Shown here: one piece after another, positions 16,871 to 24,927 of the stretch
Layout: every line of letters starts with the position of its first letter
Position numbering within the stretch: position 1 is the first letter of the stretch
From: Oribacterium sinus
GTDB taxonomy: Bacteria; Bacillota; Clostridia; Lachnospirales; Lachnospiraceae
Assembly (NCBI RefSeq): GCF_014202695.1
Contig: NZ_JACHHH010000009.1
Coordinates: 62,001-126,000, forward strand
Direction: 5' to 3'
DNA length: 64,000 nt
Translations under genes and position numbers: made by a program
Notes under the pieces: generated by a model
Told to the model about the DNA's origin: nothing
What the model saw: the letters and a program-made list of their open reading frames with translations, nothing else
Database searches by the model: none

Positions 16871-16964
16871 GAGAGAAAAAGCTACTGCATAAGAGCAGAA
16901 ATCCATTAGAGGATGAACCTATAAGCAAAGAAATCTAAAAGGTAAAGAAGGGTAAAAGTTATAG

Positions 16965-17006
16965 TGTTGCGTTTGCAACAAATATATCCTAGTTAAGTGC
17001 TAGGAT
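16965..17006 (+). promoter_or_regulatory. Crp/Fnr-type box (TGTTGC-N4-GCAACA) upstream of flavodoxin
   Basis: A perfect 16-bp palindrome, TGTTGC GTTT GCAACA (16965-16980), lies 20 nt before a -10-like TAGGAT (17001-17006), placing its centre near -40.5 as for class II Crp/Fnr activation. The same arms occur upstream of hcp and of the DUF1858 operon. Confidence 0.6.
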
Positions 17007-17102
17007 ATAGACAAGAGGAAAAAGATATTTCCTCTAAAAGAAAAAAAGACTTTCTTAATCAATTCACTTTACAAACCAAAATATTGAATAATTCAATATT
17101 TT
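16984..17102 (+). promoter_or_regulatory. Two further inverted repeats in the flavodoxin leader
   Basis: ATATCCTAG (16984-16992) pairs with CTAGGATAT (17000-17008) across 7 nt and overlaps the likely -10. A longer palindrome at 17078-17102 has two 12-nt arms (AAAATATTGAAT / ATTCAATATTTT) around one base, ending 12 bp before the ribosome site. Either could be an operator or, in RNA, a stem controlling translation or stability. Confidence 0.5.
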
Positions 17103-17129
17103 AGGCATAAAATCAAGGAGGACAAAAAG

Positions 17130-17552
17130 ATGATTCATGTAGTATTTTTCAGCCAGACAGGAAACACAGAGGAGATGGCAAAGGCAGTTACTGAGGGAAT
17201 CCAGGCAGCAGGCGGAGAGGCTAAGATGGTTAGCGTATCCGATATTTCCGCAGCAGACTTGGCAGGAGATGCGGTTTACGCATTAGGATGCCCTGCTATG
17301 GGAGATGAAGTACTGGATGAAGGCGAGATGGAGCCCTTCGTAGAGGATTTACTCGGTTCCGTTTCCGGCAAGAAGATCGGACTTTTCGGATCCTATGACT
17401 GGGGCGATGGACAGTGGATGCGTGATTGGGAAGCAAGAATGACCGGTGCAGGTGCCGTAATGGTAGCGCCTCCCGTTATCTGCAACAACACTCCCGATGA
17501 GGAAGGACTGGCAAACTGCAAGGCTCTTGGAGAAGCTTTGGCAAAGGCTTAA
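17130..17552 (+). CDS. Flavodoxin
   Basis: A 140-residue short-chain flavodoxin. The FMN phosphate loop is F-S-Q-T-G-N-T-E-E-M (residues 7-16); the isoalloxazine-binding loops are 'GCPAMGDE' (about 54-61) and 'GSYDWGDGQWMRDW' (about 88-101). It carries electrons in place of ferredoxin, typically under iron limitation or oxidative stress. AAGGAGG lies 8 bp before the ATG. Its 259-bp leader holds a Crp/Fnr-type palindrome and two other inverted repeats, so it is probably under several controls. Confidence 0.92.
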   Translation: MIHVVFFSQTGNTEEMAKAVTEGIQAAGGEAKMVSVSDISAADLAGDAVYALGCPAMGDEVLDEGEMEPFVEDLLGSVSGKKIGLFGSYDWGDGQWMRDWEARMTGAGAVMVAPPVICNNTPDEEGLANCKALGEALAKA

Positions 17553-17583
17553 TAGCGATTTAAACCCCTGAAGAAAAGCAAGA

Positions 17584-17785
17584 GGGTGTAAAAAATCAAA
17601 AAAGAAATTTTCTAATCAATATAGGTCTGCAACGGGGCACGCTCTCGATAGCTTCGCCACGTAGCGGATACTAAGCGATAAACAACGTTTCTTTTGTTTT
17701 TCGCAAGTACCGACGGGCTCAGACTACCCCGAATTCAGACCTATATTGCCGAAAATATATTTCTTTATATTGATTTTTTACCCCC
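17584..17785. repeat. Palindromic intergenic element, copy B (inverted relative to A)
   Basis: A 202-bp element with CAATATAGGTCTG (17617-17629) pairing with CAGACCTATATTG (17736-17748), and outer flanks GTAAAAAATC / GATTTTTTAC. Its core is the reverse complement of copy A with only about ten differences over ~95 bp. With A it brackets the hydantoinase-DUF3793-flavodoxin segment as an inverted pair 3 kb apart. Confidence 0.85.
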
Positions 17786-18007
17786 TCTTTTTTGCTGTCT
17801 ATTTTAATCGATAATGGAGGAAAACCCGAGAAATCCGCGTCTAAACAGCTGTATCTTAAGAAAAATACAAGAAAGAACTTCGAATGTAGTTTCGTAAACT
17901 ACTTGACGGGGTTTGTCAGATGATTTAAGCTATTAAAGAAATATAATTAAAAATATTGATACATGAAGAAGAGTATTCCTTCTCCATCAGCAGAAAGGAC
18001 GCGGAAA
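17786..18007. other. Leader of the nitronate monooxygenase gene
   Basis: No gene. It contains a perfect small hairpin, GTAGTTT-CGT-AAACTAC (17886-17902). An in-frame ATG at 17963 exists but has no ribosome site. Confidence 0.4.
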
Positions 18008-19114
18008 ATGGATCAGTTAAAAAATAGAGGTTTAGAAATTCCTTTGATTCAGGGGGGAATGGGGGTAGGAGTTTCCCTTTCCGGCTTAGCGGGGGCAGTG
18101 GCAAAAACAGGAGCTATGGGCTGCATCAGTACAGCAGACTGCGGCTATCGAGAAGAGGACTTTCGCCGTTTTCCTGAGGAAGCCAATCTTCGCGCTTTGC
18201 GAAAGGAAATCCAAAGAGCGAAGCTGCTTAGCGAAGGAAAAGGAATGATCGCCATCAACGCTATGGTTGCTACAAGACAATGGGAGGATGCCATAAAAGT
18301 CGCTGTGGAAAAGGGAATTGATGCAGTGATTTCCGGGGCTGGACTGCCCTTAAGTCTACCGGAGATTGTACCGGAAGGAACGGCTTTGATTGCACCTATT
18401 GTTTCCAGCGGAAGAGCTGCCAAGGTTTTGCTTAAGACCTGGAGTCAAAAATACCAAAGAACTGCAGATTTTGTGGTGCTGGAAGGACCTTTGGCGGGGG
18501 GGCATTTGGGCTTTAAGGCGGCAGAGGTGGAAGAGGCTACAGCTAAGCCCTTGGAGGAATTGATTCCGGAGGTGCTTTCTGTATTGCAGGTTTTCGAAGA
18601 AGAGTACGGACGGAAAATTCCTCTCTTTGCGGCAGGAGGCATTTGGAGTAGAGAAGACATTGTGCGGATGCAGGAGGCGGGAGCTTACGGTGTACAGATG
18701 GCCACCCGCTTTATCGGTACCAAGGAATGTGATGCCAGCACTGCCTATAAAGAGTACCTCATTTCCAAGAAGGAAAATGACCTGGAAATCATCCATAGTC
18801 CGGTGGGCATGCCGGGAAGGGCGGTGAAGAGCCCCATGCTGGAGAAGCTCGGTCTTAGCGGACGGATTGCCCCCAAGCATTGCTCCCGTTGCATACACGG
18901 TTGTGACCCGGGAACGGTGAAGTATTGTATTACCCATGCCCTCATTTCCGCAGTGGAGGGAAATGTGGAGGAAGGTCTCTTTTTCTCCGGGGCAAATGTG
19001 GAAAAGCTTCGGGAAATTGTTTCTGTGAAGGAAGTCGTTGACGAGCTGTTCCCTCGAGAGGATGACGACCGGCTTCTTCATTTGTTCCAAAGGGAGGAAG
19101 TATACAGCTTTTAA
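18008..19114 (+). CDS. Nitronate monooxygenase (2-nitropropane dioxygenase family)
   Basis: A 368-residue FMN-dependent TIM-barrel enzyme. The family motifs are 'PLIQGGMGVGVS' near the N-terminus, 'VISGAGLPLSLPE', 'VLEGPLAGGHLGF' and 'GVQMATRFIGTKEC'. The Cys-rich 'HCSRCIHGCD' near the C-terminus is typical of the clostridial subgroup. Members oxidise alkyl nitronates; related FabK-type proteins reduce enoyl-ACP, but the Cys-rich tail and lack of an adjacent fab cluster favour the former. I take ATG 18008 (AAAGGA 10 bp upstream) over the in-frame ATG at 17963. Its position near flavodoxin and hcp fits nitro/nitrosative stress, but this is inference. Confidence 0.85.
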   Translation: MDQLKNRGLEIPLIQGGMGVGVSLSGLAGAVAKTGAMGCISTADCGYREEDFRRFPEEANLRALRKEIQRAKLLSEGKGMIAINAMVATRQWEDAIKVAVEKGIDAVISGAGLPLSLPEIVPEGTALIAPIVSSGRAAKVLLKTWSQKYQRTADFVVLEGPLAGGHLGFKAAEVEEATAKPLEELIPEVLSVLQVFEEEYGRKIPLFAAGGIWSREDIVRMQEAGAYGVQMATRFIGTKECDASTAYKEYLISKKENDLEIIHSPVGMPGRAVKSPMLEKLGLSGRIAPKHCSRCIHGCDPGTVKYCITHALISAVEGNVEEGLFFSGANVEKLREIVSVKEVVDELFPREDDDRLLHLFQREEVYSF

Positions 19115-19233
19115 ACTCTTTCATTTAATTAAAAGGAAAAAACGAGCTTTTAGCGGAAAAGGATAGAAAAGGATAATTTTTCTGCCGGCCTTTGTCGAAT
19201 AGAATACTAAGAAATCTATGCAAAGGAGGCAAA

Positions 19234-19908
19234 ATGGAGATTAAAGCATTCCCCGGAGGAAGAGGAATTTCAAAGCTACATACCGGGAACAAGTCAGTTT
19301 CGAAGAACGAAAAAACCGAAGTCAAAGCCAAGGAAGGCTCTTCGGTACGGAAAGACAGTATTCAGCTCAGTGCGGAGTATGAAGCATTTTCTCAAAAAGC
19401 AAAGGGGCAGGAAGAAGACAACGACCTTGCTGACGTCCTTTCCGATCTTTTGAAGGATATGGAAAAGGATGTAAAGGATATCAATAAGCAGAAGGACTTT
19501 CAGCAGGAATGGGCATCCCGGCTGGAAGAGCTTGAGAATGCGAAAAAATCCGGAGAGGAGGCATCCAAGGCCTTTAAGGATGAGACTGATGCGTTCCGCA
19601 TTGCTCTATTGTACGGCTCCGGAAAGGCCGTAAGTCCGAAAGATCTGGAATTTTTAAAGGAAAAAAATCCTAAAGCCTATGTCATGGCCATAGCCATGAG
19701 AAGCCTGCAAAAAACCGTTGAAGAGGACAAAAAGAAGAAATCCATTCGAGGAGAAGAAAAGGAAGAGCAGGGAGACAATGGTATGGATGCCATGAAAGAT
19801 GCTATCCAAGAGTCCTTCGAGAAAAAGAAAGGCCTCGAAGCAGAAGGAATGGATATGGCAAAGATGAATATGGAAGAAATGAATACGGGAGAGATGGAAA
19901 CAGAATAA
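19234..19908 (+). CDS. Acidic/basic charged coiled-coil protein of unknown function
   Basis: A 224-residue soluble protein with no membrane segment or signal peptide. The N-terminus (first ~55 residues) is basic and likely disordered; the middle is helical and highly charged (E/K/D-rich, coiled-coil like); the tail is Met/Glu-rich with short imperfect repeats (MDMAKMNMEEMNTGEM). 'KDSIQLSAEYE' resembles the short motif before helices in flagellar anti-sigma or hook-associated proteins, but this is weak. AAAGGAGG lies before ATG 19234; an upstream TTG frame extension has no support. Not recognised. Confidence 0.65.
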   Translation: MEIKAFPGGRGISKLHTGNKSVSKNEKTEVKAKEGSSVRKDSIQLSAEYEAFSQKAKGQEEDNDLADVLSDLLKDMEKDVKDINKQKDFQQEWASRLEELENAKKSGEEASKAFKDETDAFRIALLYGSGKAVSPKDLEFLKEKNPKAYVMAIAMRSLQKTVEEDKKKKSIRGEEKEEQGDNGMDAMKDAIQESFEKKKGLEAEGMDMAKMNMEEMNTGEMETE

Positions 19909-19973
19909 AAAGCAGAAATTACTGAGCCTCGGCGAAGCAAAGGACTATGGAAATTGTAAAGTAGAAGCGAATT

Positions 19974-20574
19974 GCAATATAGGTCTGTAAGAGGGGCAAT
20001 CTGAGCCCGCCGGTACTTGCAAAGCTACGAAGCGAAGGATTGTAGAAAACGAAAAGCACAAGCGAATGATGCAGTGTAGTCTATAAGAGGGCAATCTGAG
20101 CCCACCGAAACTTGCTAAAAGCCGGCGAAGTGAATGACTGTAAAAATCAATAATTGAAGCGAAAGATGCAGTATAGACATGAAAGAGGGCAATCTGAGCC
20201 CGTCGGTACTTACTGAAAGCCGGCGAAGTGAATGACTGTTAAAACCAATAATTGAAGCGACAGATGCAGTATAGGCATGAAAGAGGGCAATCTGAGCCCG
20301 TCAGTACTTACTGAAAGCAAGCTAAAGCGAAGCTTGAAGTTAGTACTGCTACGAAGGCGAAGTTAGCGAGAGCGTGCCCGATTTCATGCCTATACTGCAT
20401 TGGAGCTTATTCTTAAATAGTTACAGTCCTTCGCTACGTGGCGAGGTTAGCGGGAGCGTGCCCGATTTCATGTCTATACTGCATCTGAGCGTATACCTTT
20501 AATTTTTCCAGTTCCTTCCCTCCGCAGAGGCGAGCTTAGCGAGAGCGTGCCCCGATTACAGACTCATCCTGCAT
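19974..20574. repeat. Nested array of palindromic half-elements (600 bp)
   Basis: Four left half-units start at 19974, 20071, 20168 and 20266 (period 97-98 bp), each reading GCA-TATAG-.. then GGGCAATCTGAGCCC and GTACTT. They are followed by right half-units ending at about 20400, 20484 and 20574, each with TTAGCG-GAGCGTGCCC. The innermost pair GCAGTATAGGCATGAAA/TTTCATGCCTATACTGC is perfect over 17 bp; the next pair outward, GCAGTATAGACATGAAA/TTTCATGTCTATACTGC, is also perfect and differs by one compensating base pair. The third pair is partial. The whole forms one long imperfect hairpin with no protein-coding content. Confidence 0.85.
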
Positions 20575-20583
20575 CAGAGCGCA

Positions 20584-20973
20584 TTAAGCGGAATGCTCCT
20601 TTGCTTCTTCCGAAAGCTTCTCCTTCAGCCAGCCCTCCATAACGACAGCCTGGTTAAAACGCTCTTCTTTAGTAGCATAGAGAAGGGTAACATTTTCATG
20701 AGCAAGATGCTCTCTAACCAAAGCAATAAATTGCTCCTTCTCAGGATTCTTCTCCAGCTCTTCCCAATACTTTTTCTCAAATAAGGGGAAATTCTCCTCT
20801 TTATGATTGAAAGTTTTGCGAAGAAAAGTAGAAGGGCTCATCTCCTTCGCCCAGTTATCCAAAGCGGCACGTTCCTTTGTGATGCCTCGTGGCCAAAGTC
20901 TATCCGTCAGGATACGAAATCCATCCTTATCTGTTTTTTCTTCATAAATTCGTTTACATTGAATAGAATACAT
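20584..20973 (-). CDS. DUF488-family protein (YeaO-like)
   Basis: A 129-residue soluble protein with the DUF488 signature: 'RILTDRLWPRGITKE' (about residues 20-34), 'WAKEMSPSTFLRKTFNH' and 'VTLLYATKEERFNQAVVM'. The family is of unknown function, small, and widespread; its fold suggests nucleic-acid or nucleotide binding, which is unproven. Its 3' end abuts the nested palindromic array, and a weak AGAGAG precedes the ATG. Confidence 0.85.
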   Translation of the reverse strand: MYSIQCKRIYEEKTDKDGFRILTDRLWPRGITKERAALDNWAKEMSPSTFLRKTFNHKEENFPLFEKKYWEELEKNPEKEQFIALVREHLAHENVTLLYATKEERFNQAVVMEGWLKEKLSEEAKEHSA

Positions 20974-21278
20974 TGTATAGCTCTCTTTCTACTGCGTGTT
21001 GAAGATTTTCTCTTTTGCAAGAGATTTTTCCGGTGCTTCCCAGAAGATAAGATTTTGGGCAAATGATGTTTTGACTGGAACTTGTTCAGCTTCCGAAAAT
21101 AAAACGATTTCTTATATCGGATTAACCGCCCCATAGGGGCGGCTTTCCTTGATTCTTAATGAGTATCATTTGCAAAGCAAATGTTACTTTGTTTATTCTT
21201 AATACCTATCGCGAGTGGTGTATACGCTAGCTTCTATATTCTTAAAGGCTATCGCCGGCAAGGCATACGACATCTCGT
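20974..21278. other. Intergenic region between hcp and the DUF488 gene
   Basis: No gene is supported. It holds a perfect G/C hairpin (CCGCCCC-ATA-GGGGCGG, 21126-21142), about 135 bp past the hcp stop codon. It lacks a clear T-run on either strand, so it could be a weak terminator for hcp or a remnant. Confidence 0.45.
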
Positions 21279-22922
21279 TTATGCTGTTTCCGGGAAGAAA
21301 ATCTTCATGTCATCTTCTACGGTTCCGATTCCGGCAATACCGAAGTTCTCTACAAGAACCTTTGCTACATTGGGAGAAAGGAAGGCGGGAAGAGTTGGTC
21401 CAAGGTGAATGTTCTTTACTCCTAAGTAGAGAAGGGCAAGAAGAACGATAACAGCCTTCTGCTCGTACCAAGCAATGTTGTAAGCCAATGGTAACTTGTT
21501 TACGTCGTCTAAGCCGAATACTTCCTTAAGCTTCAGAGCGATTAAGGCTAAGGAGTAGGAGTCGTTACACTGTCCGGCATCCAAAACTCTTGGAATTCCA
21601 CCAATATCGCCAAGATCCAGCTTGTTGTACTTATACTTTGCACATCCTGCGGTTAAGATTACAGCATCCTTTGGAAGTGCCTTGGCAAACTCTGTGTAGT
21701 AATCTCTCTTCTTCTGTCTTCCGTCACAACCTGCCATAACCACGAACTTCTTGATAGCGCCGGACTTTACAGCCTCTACTACCTTATCCGCAAGGGCAAA
21801 TACCTGCTCATGAGCAAATCCGCCTACGATGGTTCCGGTCTCGATTTCTGTTGGAGCGGGGCAGGACTTAGCCTGTTCAATGATGGCAGAGAAGTCCTTG
21901 ATTTCGCCGTACTTTCCTCCGATGTGCTTGCATCCGGGATAACCTGCAGCACCGGTAGTCCAAAGTCTGTCCTTATAGCTGTCCTTTGGAGGAACGATAC
22001 AGTTTGTGGTCATGAGGATTGGTCCGTTAAATGGCTCGAACTCTTCCTTCTGCTTCCACCAAGCATTTCCGTAGTTTCCTGCGAAGTGCTTATACTTCTT
22101 AAAGAATGGATAGTAGTGGGCAGGAAGCATCTCAGAGTGGGTGTAAACATCTACGCCGGTGCCTTCTGTCTGGTCAAGGAGCATTTCCAGATCCTTAAGG
22201 TCATGTCCGGAAACCAGAATTCCGGGATTGTTACGAACACCGATATTTACGGTAGTGATTTCAGGATTTCCGTAAGCGGAAGTATTTGCTCCGTCAAGAA
22301 GAGCCATACCCTCTACGCCGGCCTTACCGGTCTCCAAGGTAAGGGCTACCAAATCGTCTACGGAAAGGCTGTCGTCTAAAGTAGCGGCAAGAGCCTTCTG
22401 GATGAAAGCATCTACATTGGCATCATCCTTTAAAAGAGCGTTTGCATGCTTGGAATAAGCGGCAAGACCCTTTAATCCGTAAGTGATTAACTCTCTTAAA
22501 GAGCGGATATCTTCATTTTCAGTAGCTAAAACACCGATGCTCTGTGCAAAAACAGGATAATCCTTTTCTGCCACTTCTACAGTTGCTGCCTTAGGAAGCT
22601 TGGAGCTATCGGAAAGAGTAGCTCTTACAGCATCTCTCATAGCGAAGGTTTCCTTGATATTTTCCACGATAGCATCATTATCAAAGTTTGCATTGGTAAT
22701 AGTGATGAAAAGGTTCATAGTTACTCTGTGGTTTAATTCCTGAGAAACTTCCTTTCCCTCAGCTCTTAACTGCTGAGCCACAGCGGATAATCCCTTGGTG
22801 GCATAAACCAAAAGATCCTGCATAGCAGCTACTTCCGGCTTCTTTCCGCAAACACCGGATACAGTACAGCCGGAACAGTTTGCGGTTTCCTGACACTGAT
22901 AACAAAACATCTTATTTTCCAT
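21279..22922 (-). CDS. hcp: Hydroxylamine reductase / hybrid-cluster protein
   Basis: A 547-residue hybrid-cluster (prismane) protein. N-terminal cysteines C7, C10, C19 and C25 (C-x2-C-x8-C-x5-C) bind the cubane cluster; the hybrid Fe-S-O cluster ligands fall in 'ILVSGHDL', 'CIVPPKDSY', '[10 protein letters not shown]', '[12 protein letters not shown]' and '[12 protein letters not shown]'. Hcp reduces hydroxylamine in vitro and acts as an NO reductase or nitrosylase under nitrosative stress. I chose ATG 22922 behind AGGAGG rather than an upstream frame ATG. A Crp/Fnr-type palindrome is upstream and a Crp/Fnr gene is divergent, the classic HcpR arrangement. Confidence 0.95.
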   Translation of the reverse strand: MENKMFCYQCQETANCSGCTVSGVCGKKPEVAAMQDLLVYATKGLSAVAQQLRAEGKEVSQELNHRVTMNLFITITNANFDNDAIVENIKETFAMRDAVRATLSDSSKLPKAATVEVAEKDYPVFAQSIGVLATENEDIRSLRELITYGLKGLAAYSKHANALLKDDANVDAFIQKALAATLDDSLSVDDLVALTLETGKAGVEGMALLDGANTSAYGNPEITTVNIGVRNNPGILVSGHDLKDLEMLLDQTEGTGVDVYTHSEMLPAHYYPFFKKYKHFAGNYGNAWWKQKEEFEPFNGPILMTTNCIVPPKDSYKDRLWTTGAAGYPGCKHIGGKYGEIKDFSAIIEQAKSCPAPTEIETGTIVGGFAHEQVFALADKVVEAVKSGAIKKFVVMAGCDGRQKKRDYYTEFAKALPKDAVILTAGCAKYKYNKLDLGDIGGIPRVLDAGQCNDSYSLALIALKLKEVFGLDDVNKLPLAYNIAWYEQKAVIVLLALLYLGVKNIHLGPTLPAFLSPNVAKVLVENFGIAGIGTVEDDMKIFFPETA

Positions 22923-22964
22923 TTTTTTCCTCCTGAAGAAAAATTCTAGACTCATTACTTTGCT

Positions 22965-23006
22965 ATCATACCTAGGAAATGAGAAAAAAGTGTTGCAGAG
23001 GCAACA
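22965..23006 (-). promoter_or_regulatory. Crp/Fnr-type box and promoter of hcp
   Basis: TGTTGC AGAG GCAACA (22991-23006) lies 20 nt upstream (minus strand) of TATGAT (22970-22965), placing its centre near -40.5. Both arms are identical to those at flavodoxin and the DUF1858 operon. The divergent neighbour encodes a Crp/Fnr regulator, the obvious candidate to bind it. Confidence 0.65.
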
Positions 23007-23251
23007 AAACGCTGATAAACTCTGTATATATAAAATACAATATTTAAAAATTTAAGTATTTTTTATATAAGCTATAGGGGAAAATGCATAGAGGATGAAT
23101 GGAAAATCGGAGTCCAATAGAGAAGAATCACGAATAAGGGAACATGAAATGGAATAGGGCTTTGTTTTATTTTCGCTAGTGCAAACTATCTGAAAGAGAG
23201 TATTATAGATAAAATTTAAGAAAATAAATGAAAAAACAGGAGAGAAGAAAA

Positions 23252-24247
23252 ATGGGTCAGGAAATAAAGGAAAAAAAGAATAGTACTGAGGAGAGCTGTC
23301 AATATGGAGAAGGCTATCATGAGCATTCTTGCGCTTGCTCGGGAGGCACTGAGGAAAGCACTTGCGGATATGGGTTCGACTCCCATGGGCATTCTTGCGG
23401 CTGCTCCGAGGAAGATCATGGAGAGGGCTGTACCTGCCCGGATTGCGAGGAAAAAAGAACGCATCAAGGGATAGGAGATAAGGACTTTTCCGTGCTTAGT
23501 GGGAAGGAAAGAGAAGCATTGCAAAGGGGAGAAGTCTCCTTTACCTCCGTGCACAGCAGGGAACAGGAAAAGAAGAAACATTTAAAGGGGGATGAACTCC
23601 TTCGCTACAGAGATTTGGAAATTTTCAATGGGGTGGAGACGGAGAACCTGAATGCCCTTCTGTACTGCATGAAAAGCTATGTTCGCTCCTATAAGAAAGG
23701 GGAGATTGTTCATTTGGAGGAAAAGAATGAGCAACATGTAGGAGTAGTCTTACAAGGCAGTATCCATATGTTGAAGACAGATGTGTGGGGAAATGAAACC
23801 CTTCTTACCTATATGAATGAGGGAGAAATCTTTGGAGAGACCTTCGGCAATAATACCGCCGCGGGAGAGTATGTCAGCTTTGTAGCGGCCAGTAAGGCTG
23901 AGGTGCTGTTCATTTCCTTCCAAAAGGCTATTCATGTCTGTAAAAACCGTTGTGCCTTCCACTTCCGCCTGATTGAAAATCTGTTTGATTTGATTGGGAA
24001 GAAAAATATTCAGTTGATGGAAAAGATTGAGGTGACTTCTCGAAGTAGCCTTAGAGAGAAGATATTGGCCTACCTTTCCTTACAGGCGCAGAAACAAAAA
24101 TCCAAGTATATTGAGTTGGGACTAAGCCGTACGGATATGGCACAGTTCTTATGTACCAACCGATCTGCCATGACCAGAGAGCTTTCCCAATTGAAGGATG
24201 AAGGAATTATCGATTTTGACCGGAATACCTTTATTTTGAAACAGTAG
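23252..24247 (+). CDS. Crp/Fnr-family regulator with Cys/His-rich N-terminal extension (HcpR-like)
   Basis: About 331 residues: an N-terminal ~70-residue extension with nine Cys and several His, including a duplicated H-x-H-S-C-x-C-S motif (about residues 23-30 and 45-52) and a final C-T-C-P-D-C; then a cyclic-nucleotide-binding-like beta-barrel (about 125-235) and a C-terminal winged helix with recognition region 'LCTNRSAMTRELSQ'. Normal Crp/Fnr proteins are ~220-230 residues without such a tail. The extension could bind metal or an Fe-S centre, or act as redox switch. Start ATG 23252 has AGGAGAG 7 bp upstream; an ATG at 23228 lacks one. It is divergent from hcp and probably controls the TGTTGC-N4-GCAACA sites. 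Confidence 0.85.
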   Translation: MGQEIKEKKNSTEESCQYGEGYHEHSCACSGGTEESTCGYGFDSHGHSCGCSEEDHGEGCTCPDCEEKRTHQGIGDKDFSVLSGKEREALQRGEVSFTSVHSREQEKKKHLKGDELLRYRDLEIFNGVETENLNALLYCMKSYVRSYKKGEIVHLEEKNEQHVGVVLQGSIHMLKTDVWGNETLLTYMNEGEIFGETFGNNTAAGEYVSFVAASKAEVLFISFQKAIHVCKNRCAFHFRLIENLFDLIGKKNIQLMEKIEVTSRSSLREKILAYLSLQAQKQKSKYIELGLSRTDMAQFLCTNRSAMTRELSQLKDEGIIDFDRNTFILKQ

Positions 24248-24864
<617 letters not shown>

Positions 24865-24927
24865 TGCTCATCTGCCTGGGTGCAACTATGCATCCAAGCA
24901 GAGCAAATGCTTAAAAGGTATCTCTGC

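Noticed and set aside
17886-17930. Possible riboswitch in the nitronate monooxygenase leader
   Set aside because: Only a 7-bp hairpin is seen; no known riboswitch core could be matched.
18356-19090. 244-codon minus-strand frame opposite nitronate monooxygenase
   Set aside because: The plus-strand gene has all family motifs; the minus frame has no start signal or recognisable domain.
19974-20363. 98-bp regularly spaced repeats resembling a CRISPR array
   Set aside because: Repeat and spacer are both conserved between units, the left units are matched by inverted right units, and no cas gene is near.
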